Source of the DNA: Aliiglaciecola sp. 3_MG-2023 | GTDB taxonomy: Bacteria; Pseudomonadota; Gammaproteobacteria; Enterobacterales; Alteromonadaceae | Assembly: GCF_030548205.1 (NCBI RefSeq) | Contig: NZ_JAUORV010000015.1 | Span: 1-64,000, forward strand | Direction: 5' to 3' | Length of the DNA stretch: 64,000 nt | In this document: positions 8,774-16,700 of the stretch, one piece after another | Layout of the letters: every line of letters starts with the position of its first letter | How positions within the stretch are numbered: the stretch's first letter is position 1 | Notes under the pieces: model-generated | Told to the model about the DNA's origin: nothing | Databases searched by the model: none | What the model saw: only the letters and a program-made list of their open reading frames with translations | Translations under genes and position numbers: made by a program

Positions 8774-8790
8774 AGCAAGACAAGTGCCAA
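8774..8790 (-). promoter_or_regulatory. Sigma-54 (-24/-12) promoter of the dehydrogenase operon
   Basis: On the minus strand the sequence TTGGCACTTGTCTTGCT matches the consensus YTGGCAC-N5-TTGCW at every defined position except the weakly conserved base after GGCAC. GG and GC are separated by exactly ten bases. Transcription would begin near 8763, about 60 bases before the ATG at 8703. The operon it serves encodes a sigma-54 activator. Confidence 0.85.
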
Positions 8791-8872
8791 TACATGAAAA
8801 GTCATGTAAACCCAATGTTAACGGGACTTTTCCATTTGGTTACTGTTTTATTAATATACAATTACATAATAA

Positions 8873-8915
8873 TTCGATTCCTTTTGGAATCAAATTGATT
8901 TCTTTTGGAATCGAA
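8873..8915. promoter_or_regulatory. Paired dyads, likely activator-binding sites (UAS)
   Basis: Two copies of a 16-base dyad, GATTCCTTTTGGAATC (8876-8891) and GATTTCTTTTGGAATC (8897-8912), start 21 bases apart, that is two helical turns. An outer 9-bp inverted repeat, TTCGATTCC / GGAATCGAA (8873-8881 and 8907-8915), encloses both. They lie about 110-150 bases upstream of the predicted sigma-54 start, the usual place for activator sites. Confidence 0.65.
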
Positions 8916-8942
8916 GTCGTGTTTTGTGTTGTAGAATCCTTA

Positions 8943-8978
8943 GGGTTAGAGTCGTTAAAATTAAAAACACTCTAACCC
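8943..8978. repeat. 10-bp inverted repeat downstream of the nitronate-monooxygenase-like gene
   Basis: GGGTTAGAGT (8943-8952) pairs perfectly with ACTCTAACCC (8969-8978) around a 16-base AT-rich loop. It lies after the stop of the minus-strand gene at 9008, so it may end or protect that transcript, but no U-tract follows. Confidence 0.45.
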
Positions 8979-9007
8979 CAATTAAACTACTACTATTGTG
9001 TTTAGGA

Positions 9008-9961
9008 TTAGAGGCGCTTAGATATAGCGGCTAAACGTCCAGTAACTTCGCCAAACTCGGCTAAGGTTTCGTCAAAGATTTGTTTGATTGACTTAGATTC
9101 TTTAATGCGCCCTGCAACTTGTCCTGTTAAGGCAATTCCGGCCTCTAGATCGCCACCAAAGTAAACGGCTTTTGTGTCTTTAAATTCGTTAAATATGCTG
9201 GCTGAGCCTTCTTTTAAAATACGGGTTGAGCGTTCGGTGCGAAGCGCCCGCAACGCCGGGCCAGGCCCCGAGCGATTTAAAAACAGTGTATCGGTGGAGT
9301 CCGCGGCAATAATGGCATCTTTCCAATTTTGATGAACAGGGCTTTCCGTTGCACTTAAGATACGAGTACCCATAAGCACGCCTTCTGCACCTAATGCTAT
9401 TGCAGCTGCCATACTGCGTCCGTCCATAATACCGCCAGCTGCGACTATAGGTACGTTTACCGCTTCACACACCTGAGGTATTAACACCATGCTAGATACG
9501 TCGTCGGCGTTTTTGAAACCGCCACCTTCTCCTCCTTCGACTATGAGTCCATCGACACCGGCTTCAACTGCTTTTAACGCACCTTTAAAGTTGGGTACAA
9601 CATGGAAAACCGTTAACCCAGCCTCTTTTAGTTGACTGGTATACTTGGTTGGATCACCGGCTGACGTTGTAACGAATTTGACCCCTTGGGCAATAATGAA
9701 ATCGAGTATTTTAGGATCACGAACAAAAGCTTGCGCAATGTTCACGCCGAAGGGCTTGTCTGTTAAATCGCGCATTTTTATAATTTCTTCGCGAATAATA
9801 TCAAGTTCACCTGAACTGGTTTCAATAATGCCCATGCCCCCAGCGTTTGAAACCGCTGATGATAACTGTGAGCGTGCTATCCAACCCATGGCTGCTTGAA
9901 TTATAGGTTTTTCAATTCCGAGCATATCTGTGATGCGTGTTTTGAGCACAATATTTGACAT
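9008..9961 (-). CDS. Nitronate monooxygenase / enoyl-ACP reductase II-like FMN enzyme
   Basis: A 317-residue TIM-barrel flavoprotein of the 2-nitropropane dioxygenase-like group. It opens with the typical PIIQAAMGWIARSQLSSAVSNAGGMGII, has the glycine-rich phosphate-binding loop IVEGGEGGGF (about 139-148), the strand VPIVAAGGIMDGRSMAAAIALGAEGVLMGTR (FMN phosphate site), and no signal peptide. Family members oxidise alkyl nitronates with FMN and oxygen, or reduce enoyl-ACP (FabK); the second Gly-rich loop is shared by both, so the reaction is left open. It has an AAGGAAA ribosome-binding site, is on the same strand as the catabolic operon, but is separated from it by about 300 bases containing the sigma-54 promoter. 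Confidence 0.82.
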   Translation of the reverse strand: MSNIVLKTRITDMLGIEKPIIQAAMGWIARSQLSSAVSNAGGMGIIETSSGELDIIREEIIKMRDLTDKPFGVNIAQAFVRDPKILDFIIAQGVKFVTTSAGDPTKYTSQLKEAGLTVFHVVPNFKGALKAVEAGVDGLIVEGGEGGGFKNADDVSSMVLIPQVCEAVNVPIVAAGGIMDGRSMAAAIALGAEGVLMGTRILSATESPVHQNWKDAIIAADSTDTLFLNRSGPGPALRALRTERSTRILKEGSASIFNEFKDTKAVYFGGDLEAGIALTGQVAGRIKESKSIKQIFDETLAEFGEVTGRLAAISKRL

Positions 9962-10164
9962 ATTTTTCCTTTGAAGTGAATCATGAATAAAGTCAGTATT
10001 AACATTGTTATAGATTTGTAACTCAAAATGGTACTTTTTTTCATGAATAGAGTGCCTAGCAATTGGCTTATTGTGTTAAGCCGGTTTACAAGCAGGGCCT
10101 GCAATCACTATTGTTTGTCAAATTCTAATAAGGTGGACGGAAAAGGGTTGGAAGTAAAATGGCT

Positions 10165-10181
10165 GTCATGTTTTTTTACAA
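10165..10181 (+). promoter_or_regulatory. Upstream element shared by PEP-CTERM promoters, copy 1
   Basis: GTCATGTTTTTTTACAA matches the 17-base elements in front of the other two PEP-CTERM genes (50787-50803 and 55108-55124, minus strand) in the pattern GTCnnnTnTTTTTACAm. It lies 76 bases upstream of the GG of the sigma-54 promoter at 10255, a normal position for an activator site. The rest of the 404-base gap (9962-10365) shows only the promoter below and no gene. Confidence 0.6.
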
Positions 10182-10254
10182 ACTCGTTTTTCAGGAGGGT
10201 AATTATTTTATTCTGTGCTTATATAACCTTCTGAATTTTATTGTAAAGATAAAG

Positions 10255-10271
10255 TTGGCTTAAACTGTGCA
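10255..10271 (+). promoter_or_regulatory. Candidate sigma-54 promoter of PEP-CTERM gene 1
   Basis: TTGGCTTAAACTGTGCA has the invariant GG-N10-GC spacing, with TTGGC and TGCA matching the consensus. The GC lies 95 bases before the ATG at 10366, nearly the same distance as in prsT and PEP-CTERM gene 2. Confidence 0.6.
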
Positions 10272-10365
10272 CGCTTTTTTCTAGATGCAAAATTGAAGTG
10301 AGCATCGGAAGCTTCAGTAGGATTGAAGCATTACTGATAAAAATTGATAATAAGGAAATCGAACA

Positions 10366-11352
10366 ATGTTTAAAACAAAAAAATTGGCATTAGCAGGCAT
10401 TACGTTGAGTGCTATGCTAGGTGCTCCGAGCGTAATGGCTGCACCGATTTTCATGCAAGGTGATTTTCTCTATACCCAAGTTTCGGACGACGGCACTCTA
10501 GGGGATGAAAACGCTATTCCAGGATTAATCCACGATGCTACAGGAACTGGTACTTTCGATACTGCAAGAGGTGATTACCTTCGCCCAGGTTCGCCGTTTG
10601 AGGGTTTTGGTATTTCGTCTGACCAATTCAGTACTGTTGGCAATAGAAACTCTTCAAGTGATCAAGTAAGTCAAGTGAGTCTTACCGATCTAGGTGGTGG
10701 CGCATTCGATAACCACGTACGCTGGGAAGGTACTGCAGACAACGGTTTTTTCGATATCGTTCATGACTTCTTCTTTGATGATGACGATGAGAACTTAAAT
10801 ATAACTACTACTATTACCGCTGCAAGCGACTTGACCAATCTTGCTTTTTCTCGAGCAATTGATCCTGATCCAGATAACTACAGCGGAGGTTCAGCATCTA
10901 CCAACAATGAACGTGGGTTAGATCTGAATAATGATGGTGATTATGATGATGCTGGCGAGTTAGCACAAACTGATTTTATTAGTGCTTCTGGCGTTTTAAG
11001 CGGCCTTACTATAGGTATGTTTACCGAAAGTGATTATGAACACAACTCAGGAATAGTTACATTTTGCTGTAGTGTTATCACTCCAAGTTCGTACGTTTTT
11101 GGTGGTTCCTACGCTCCTGTTGCCGGTTTTGATTCTGTCGGTGACCATGGTATCGGTCTAGGGTTTATGATTGGGGATTTGAACGCGGGTGAGTCAGCAA
11201 CACTTAGTTACTCATATGTATTCGGTGATACTGTCGGTACTGTAGATATTCCAGGAGACGACGACCCTACTGATGTTCCAGCTCCTGCAACTATATTGTT
11301 GTTTGGAATTGGTTTGATGGGTATGAGTATGCGTAAGCGCTTGGCTAAGTAA
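10366..11352 (+). CDS. PEP-CTERM sorting-domain protein 1
   Basis: A 328-residue exported protein with a signal peptide (about 1-25, ending SVMAAP) and a C-terminal exosortase-sorting tail: a VPAPATILLF motif starting at residue 304, a hydrophobic helix and a basic RKR end. The Pro-Ala-Pro version of the Pro-Glu-Pro box is common in this family. The mature part is acidic (many Asp, Asn, Gly, Ser), contains a DDDDEN stretch and no recognised enzyme domain. Such proteins are cut by an exosortase at the membrane and exported to the surface or into exopolysaccharide. It is followed by a strong terminator, so it is monocistronic, and preceded by sigma-54 and activator-like sites. Confidence 0.88.
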   Translation: MFKTKKLALAGITLSAMLGAPSVMAAPIFMQGDFLYTQVSDDGTLGDENAIPGLIHDATGTGTFDTARGDYLRPGSPFEGFGISSDQFSTVGNRNSSSDQVSQVSLTDLGGGAFDNHVRWEGTADNGFFDIVHDFFFDDDDENLNITTTITAASDLTNLAFSRAIDPDPDNYSGGSASTNNERGLDLNNDGDYDDAGELAQTDFISASGVLSGLTIGMFTESDYEHNSGIVTFCCSVITPSSYVFGGSYAPVAGFDSVGDHGIGLGFMIGDLNAGESATLSYSYVFGDTVGTVDIPGDDDPTDVPAPATILLFGIGLMGMSMRKRLAK

Positions 11353-11471
11353 ATAATAGTTGAGGACAAGTTTGATTTAAAAGTGTTGTTTTAAATTAAG
11401 CTACACCTTCAATCACTATTTTTAATCGCTTCGATGCGTTAAGTACTGAAGAAAAGTAGTATTAATCTAAC

Positions 11472-11504
11472 AGCCCTGAACAGAAATGTTCAGGGCTTTT
11501 TTTG
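11472..11504 (+). terminator. Intrinsic terminator of PEP-CTERM gene 1
   Basis: AGCCCTGAACA (11472-11482) and TGTTCAGGGCT (11487-11497) form an 11-bp stem with loop GAAA, followed by a run of T residues. The stem is nearly the same as the hairpin at 110-131. Confidence 0.9.
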
Positions 11505-11563
11505 GTGTAAAAAATCAAGCCTAAATAAATCGTTATTTTAATAAAAACTTGATTTTGATAACG

Positions 11564-11950
11564 CTATTCGACGATACAAAACGCATTAAGTTTATTGCCG
11601 TCTAAATCTCGAAAGTAGCCCGCATAAAATCCTTTGTTAGCGTCTTCTGGGCGAAACCCAGGTTTACCCTCACAGGTTGCACCTAATTCCAAAGCAGCAT
11701 TATAAAAGGCGTTAACTTGCTTCGGGCTTTCCATTGCCAGCGCCACCATAACACCATTACCCACTGTTGCAGACTCGCCATCAAAGGGGACTGTAACTCC
11801 CAGGGATGATTCAGTATCCGCTCTCTTCCATGCAATAAAATAGCCGGGCTGTTCCATGAAACGGCTTCCTCCGATTGTCTCAAATAAACTATCATAAAAT
11901 TTACCTGACTTTGCTAAATCATTTGTACCTAAGGTAACGTATCCAAGCAT
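11564..11950 (-). CDS. VOC-superfamily (glyoxalase-like) protein
   Basis: A 128-residue single-domain protein of the vicinal oxygen chelate superfamily, beginning MLGYVTLGTNDLAKSGKFYDSLF and ending in FRDLDGNKLNAFCIVE, the standard last strand with its metal-binding position replaced by Asn/Ala. Family members are metal-dependent dioxygenases, glyoxalases or binding proteins; with weak metal ligands the function here is uncertain. It is divergent from a WYL-type regulator, and a perfect 9-bp dyad lies between them, so it is probably that regulator's target. CAGGAGAAG precedes the ATG. Confidence 0.82.
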   Translation of the reverse strand: MLGYVTLGTNDLAKSGKFYDSLFETIGGSRFMEQPGYFIAWKRADTESSLGVTVPFDGESATVGNGVMVALAMESPKQVNAFYNAALELGATCEGKPGFRPEDANKGFYAGYFRDLDGNKLNAFCIVE

Positions 11951-11999
11951 TTTCTTCTCCTGTTTGTGTTTTTGAATGCAAAGTCATAATAGTCTTTGA

Positions 12000-12022
12000 C
12001 TACTGACAGCTAATGTCAGTAG
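12000..12022. promoter_or_regulatory. Operator-like dyad between VOC gene and WYL regulator
   Basis: CTACTGACA (12000-12008) and TGTCAGTAG (12014-12022) are perfect inverted repeats around GCTAA. The dyad lies 50-72 bases before the VOC start and 71-93 before the regulator start, a position from which one dimer could control both. Confidence 0.6.
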
Positions 12023-12092
12023 TGTTTAATTAAACTGCAAATATAAGTTCACAGATCCTGTGAAAAAAGATGGAAGTTAAAAGGCAACTGAT

Positions 12093-12824
12093 ATGCGTAA
12101 AGCTGAGAGGCTAAATGAAATAGTCCATTATTTAAGAAGAATGCACCAAGCAGTTACGGCGCAAACGTTAGCTTTGGTATTTGAAGTGAGCCAAAGAACC
12201 ATCTATCGCGATATTCAAGACCTTATCGATACTGGCGTACCAATTTTAGGCGAGGCTGGAGTCGGTTACTTAATAGACAAGAAGTATCACCTTCCGCCTG
12301 TTATGTTTGACGCTGATGAATTGGAGGCCATTGCATTGGGTATAGGTATGGTAGGCAATTGGACCGATAAACACTTTGCCAAAAAAGCACAGAGTGCCTA
12401 CCGCAAAATACAAGCGACTTTACCAGATACCTTAATAAACGAGCTTCATCAAATAAGTACTTTTTCTGCGCCGAGCCACTACAAAATTCCATGGGAAGTG
12501 AGTTTTTCCGAAGTGCGAGAATGTATCAGACGTAAGCAATTAGTAAAGTTCACCTATCTAGACTTAAATGAACAGCTAACGGTGAGAATTATACGGCCAT
12601 TAGCTTTGATTTCATTTAGCCCGGTATGGCTATTGGCTGGTTGGTGTGAACTACGCAAAGATTTTAGAAATTTTCGACTCGATCGTATTGCTAAGTTTGA
12701 AAAGCTCGAGCGTCGCTTTACGCATGAAAAAGACAAAAGTTTAACCACCTATTTGAAACGTGTAAATGAACAGGAGGAAACGCGTTTCAAAGGGAATGAT
12801 TGCAAAGAACTTGATAGTAATTAA
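12093..12824 (+). CDS. YafY-type transcriptional regulator (HTH_11 + WYL domain)
   Basis: A 243-residue cytoplasmic regulator. Residues about 5-60 form a winged helix-turn-helix (LVFEVSQRTIYRDIQDLIDTGVPILGE), and about 140-220 a WYL ligand-sensing domain (RKQLVKFTYLDL ... RPLALISFSPVWLLAGWCELRKDFRNFRLDRI). The family usually represses a neighbouring divergent gene, often a VOC or DinB protein, in response to an unidentified ligand. The perfect dyad at 12000-12022 is a likely binding site. Length is normal; the basic, polar last 30 residues are extra. Confidence 0.88.
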   Translation: MRKAERLNEIVHYLRRMHQAVTAQTLALVFEVSQRTIYRDIQDLIDTGVPILGEAGVGYLIDKKYHLPPVMFDADELEAIALGIGMVGNWTDKHFAKKAQSAYRKIQATLPDTLINELHQISTFSAPSHYKIPWEVSFSEVRECIRRKQLVKFTYLDLNEQLTVRIIRPLALISFSPVWLLAGWCELRKDFRNFRLDRIAKFEKLERRFTHEKDKSLTTYLKRVNEQEETRFKGNDCKELDSN

Positions 12825-13142
12825 ACGCTAGTAACTCCCACAGAAAGCACCTTAGACTCATTTGCTACTATTTTTTATGGCCTTTTATTAGCAAATCAAC
12901 TTTGGAATGTAACAAATGTAAAATCGCTATTCTTATTTCCAAGTTGAAGTTTGGTTTTAGTTCAAAATCCTGGGTAGCTAGGCTACTCATTGGCTATACT
13001 GGTTTTTATGATCAATAAGCCAGAGAAGAATGCGGCAAGGTAAACTGTTCTGCTGGATATAAATGGTATTCCGTTTAGACGAGTACGACAAAAATATAAG
13101 AACCTTTAGTTTAACCTAATATAAAAATACTAAGGCAAAATT
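12825..13142. other. Intergenic region without recognisable gene
   Basis: A 318-base AT-rich gap between two plus-strand genes. It holds a short dyad (GTAGC-TAG-GCTAC near 12974) but no convincing promoter, RNA or open frame. AAGG lies seven bases before the next ATG at 13143. Confidence 0.5.
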
Positions 13143-13700
13143 ATGGCAACTCCAGAAGAAATGGCGCAAACCATGCGAAACAATGTGGAATCTAAAACCG
13201 GAAGAACCATGAGTGCCTGGTTTGAGGTTATTTCTAAGGGCCAACTAGAAAAGCATGGGCAAATTGTTAAGATGCTTAAAAGTGAATTTGCGGTTACCCA
13301 TGGTTTTGCCAATTTAATTGCCAATGACTTTTTAAATCGCAATACTCAACCAGCAGATGATACAGCACTAATCGACAATCAATATAGTGGTGCTAAGCAA
13401 GAACTGAAAGAAATTTACGATAGCATAATTCAAGGTTTGCATCCTTTAGATGAAATGCAAATAGCACCGAAAAAATCTTATGTTAGCCTGAGACGCAAAA
13501 AACAATTTGCATTGATTCAACCCTCCACTAAAACGCGTATTGATGTGGGGATTAACCTTAAAAATGTAGAACCTCAAGGGCGATTGGAAGCTTCAGGTAG
13601 TTTTAATTCGATGGTTTCTCATCGGATTAAAATCAGCCATGTCGATGAGGTTGATCAAGCGCTTTTCGATTGGTTAAAAATGGCCTATGAGCAAAGTTAA
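13143..13700 (+). CDS. DUF4287 / DUF5655 domain protein
   Basis: A 185-residue soluble protein without signal peptide. The first 70 residues (MATPEEMAQTMRNNVESKTGRTMSAW and the following helices ending ANLIANDFLNR) match the DUF4287 helical domain; the rest, including YDSIIQGLHPLDEMQIAPKKSYVSLRRKKQFALIQP and a terminal HRIKISHVDEVDQALFDWLKMAYEQ, matches the DUF5655 domain. The paired arrangement is common in bacteria but its function is not established. The gene stands alone and converges on the giant repeat protein. Confidence 0.8.
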   Translation: MATPEEMAQTMRNNVESKTGRTMSAWFEVISKGQLEKHGQIVKMLKSEFAVTHGFANLIANDFLNRNTQPADDTALIDNQYSGAKQELKEIYDSIIQGLHPLDEMQIAPKKSYVSLRRKKQFALIQPSTKTRIDVGINLKNVEPQGRLEASGSFNSMVSHRIKISHVDEVDQALFDWLKMAYEQS

Positions 13701-13776
13701 ACTATGCGCTTGTTAATTTAGTTAGCGGTTTGTCATTCTGATAATATACCCATAACCACTGTCTATCAGAGTACTT

Positions 13777-16700
13777 TTAATTGGCGGTTTCACGCCAGTG
13801 AATCATGCGATCATTGCCATGAAATATGCCAAAAGTGGCTACCGAAGTTGGATTTTCCGTGTAAGGCCCATCAAAATTAGAGTCGAAGTCGCTCCAGTCG
13901 AACTGCAGCCAGGTTGGTGCTTCGTATTCTATTTGTATCTCGCCTTTGTTATTGATCCCTGGTGCCGAAAGGGTGAACTCCCCTCGTCCAGATTGGAACA
14001 CACCGTCTCCTGATGCGCTACTGGTCGCAGGTGCTAAGTTTATATCCGTTATGTTGACATCGTTTGCAGCATCATAACGAGTAAAATAATCATCACTACT
14101 GATTACAAACCGACTTCCATCCCAATACTCAATTTTCATCGGAATGTTTAAAGACGATGTTTCTGGGCCATAGTTATTCTCAAGAACCCAACGACCAAAA
14201 CGAATTTCTTGGCCGTATGGAAGTAATTCGTGAACGCCATTACTCGCATCGCCGTCCGAGTCTTTGGCTACAATCCCATCATTATCAACTATGGATGCGA
14301 CTTTTAAACTTAACGCACTGGTAAAGGGTTCGATTAGTGAATTTTGGTTGCGCAGATACACAAAATTATCCGTTGAGTTAAACCGGTAAGTCAGCACGCC
14401 ACTGGTTTCCGTTATCGTTGCAGAATTCAAGACGGCGCTAACAGCAACATGATTACTGGCGTCGGCACCAATTTGGTTTGAGTCTTCTGTAGGCGTAGTC
14501 CTAACAACATTTGATTCATCTAATTTTATGAAATCACCAGTGTAGTTCAATGTTGTATTGCCATCTAAAGATTTGGCGGTAATAGTGAATTCAGGCTCAG
14601 TGCCGTAACTTATTTGGCCTGAGGACGGACTTAAAATGTTCATCTGCCCAGCATAAACAAAAGGATCGCCACCCGATAGAAAACCATCTAATACCGTTTC
14701 CAAATCAAAATATGCAGGCGTAAATCGGCCAATACTTGCACTGGTTGCGGCGGCTATGGTTTTCCCAAAATAGCCATTAACCGGTGGTGTGGCTGTTATG
14801 CTAAAAACGCCTACTTCAGAGATAGTTTGATTTGCTTCTACATGCTCACCATTGTCACCTGTCGCAATGTTTACACTAGCGACACCCAAAGATACTGAGG
14901 CGCCGGTCAGAGGGGCAATGGTATCGACTGAAAGAGGGATATTATCCATTTCAAAGTTGGGAGTAATGGTTCCATCAGAACAGGCTGCCGCCACCGATAG
15001 GTTAAACGCTTCTCCAGCTTGTTTAAACACACTGCAGTTGGCATCGTTAGTTGTGCATTGGGCATTTGTATCTGGGCTGGCAACTATGAGTTTGGCAGGA
15101 CTGACTATGGTGGTGACAGTCGAAGAGGCTAATCCATTTCCGCTTGCATCATTCACTTCTATACTAATTTTACCCGCGTCTTGATATTCAAAACTGAGCA
15201 CTGCAGTGCCGGTTTCATCAAAGTTAATGATTCTATTTTGCGCCACGGAAGCGGCGGCCATATCAGTAGAGTCAAGGGTTGGCACTTTGCTACCCGTGGT
15301 TGGGTTGGCATAATTAAAAATCAAATCTAACGCCAAATCACCATTTTCCGCGGCAGTACAAACGGTACTAGTGTCGTCCAGTTTGACGGCTTGAATGGTC
15401 AAGTTAGTTGTACTGCAAGCCGTATGGTCTTCTAAGGTCAGCAGATAGCCTCCGCTAGCGAAATCAATGTCACAATCTGGAATACATTCAGGCTCATAAA
15501 GCGCGGGGATCTCGGTGGTGGCAGATAATGTGACGGTTTCAGCCGTTGTATGACTCAGCTCAACCGTTAGGCTTTCACCACTTGGAATGGTGACTGGGTT
15601 ATTACTCCAAGTCGATGGATCACCAGTGGCTGCAAGGGTAACCAACACGTCATTTTGTACTAAATCAGTACAATCTAGGTTAGCGCAGGCTTTAAGGGTT
15701 AAAGACTCAGCACTGCAAGTTAAGCCACTTCCATCATGCTCTATTTCAATATGATGCAAAGGAACTGTGCATGAGTGAGTTGCCGCCATTAAGCTTGATA
15801 TTTCAGTGGCACTCATTGCGATAGGTCTTACAGCGACTTCGTCGATAGCACCGTGAAAAACGCTTTTTTGGTTTTCCGATGAATATAAATTACCAATATA
15901 AAAATCGCCTGAGGTGTTGGGTATTAAGCTACTAGACTCTGAAAACGTGCCATCAAGATTTCCATTCACATAGAGTTTGACCCGTTCGGATTCGTCTTGT
16001 GTGCCATCAAATACTATTGCTATGTGGTACCAGGTATCCGCCGCGAAGCTGGTATTTGATTGAAACCTGTCATCTGAACCATCAATATCAACCTGAAGTC
16101 TATTGCCCCCTGAGTTGGTAAAAAATGCGCCATAAGCAACTTCATCTATGCCATCGGGGCCTTTTGAAAAGATCCCTCTGGAATCTGTGCCATTAGTTTG
16201 ATTAAAGCTACTGGCTTTTATCCAAGCAGAGAGGGTCATGGTTGACAGTTCATCTAAATTGTCACCACCGCTACTAACAATATAATCATCAATACCATCG
16301 AACTCACCATATCCACAGGTACCAGGATCGCCTTCTAGGGCGGGGTTCAGTGCTGAAGTTGCAGGATCTTCACCAACACCATAACCAACGGAAACTGCGT
16401 CATAACCGCTGTTAGTGCTATCTCTAACCTCATTAGCCGTGCCGTTCCAACTGGGCTCATCCATGCGCCACTGGGCGTTTTTGCAAACTCCTTCATTTAA
16501 CCTGAAGTCGGTGGCTCTGATATAAGATGAGCTACCATAGTTATTAAGACTGTGGAAACGTAGAATATTCGTGGTTATTGGATCGAAATCGAAGCTTTGT
16601 AAAACGCTAGTATTTTCCGCCGTAAATATATAGCTGGGGGTAATAGCGTTGCCCAATAATTTGAAATCAGCGATACCGCTATAGCTGGAATCCCCATGAT

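Noticed and set aside
8784-8975. A 63-codon open frame on the plus strand upstream of the dehydrogenase
   Set aside because: It covers the sigma-54 promoter and the paired dyads, has low-complexity translation and no ribosome-binding site.
10028-10234. A 68-codon open frame on the plus strand before PEP-CTERM gene 1
   Set aside because: It spans the shared upstream element and ends before the promoter; it has no ribosome-binding site and no recognisable sequence.
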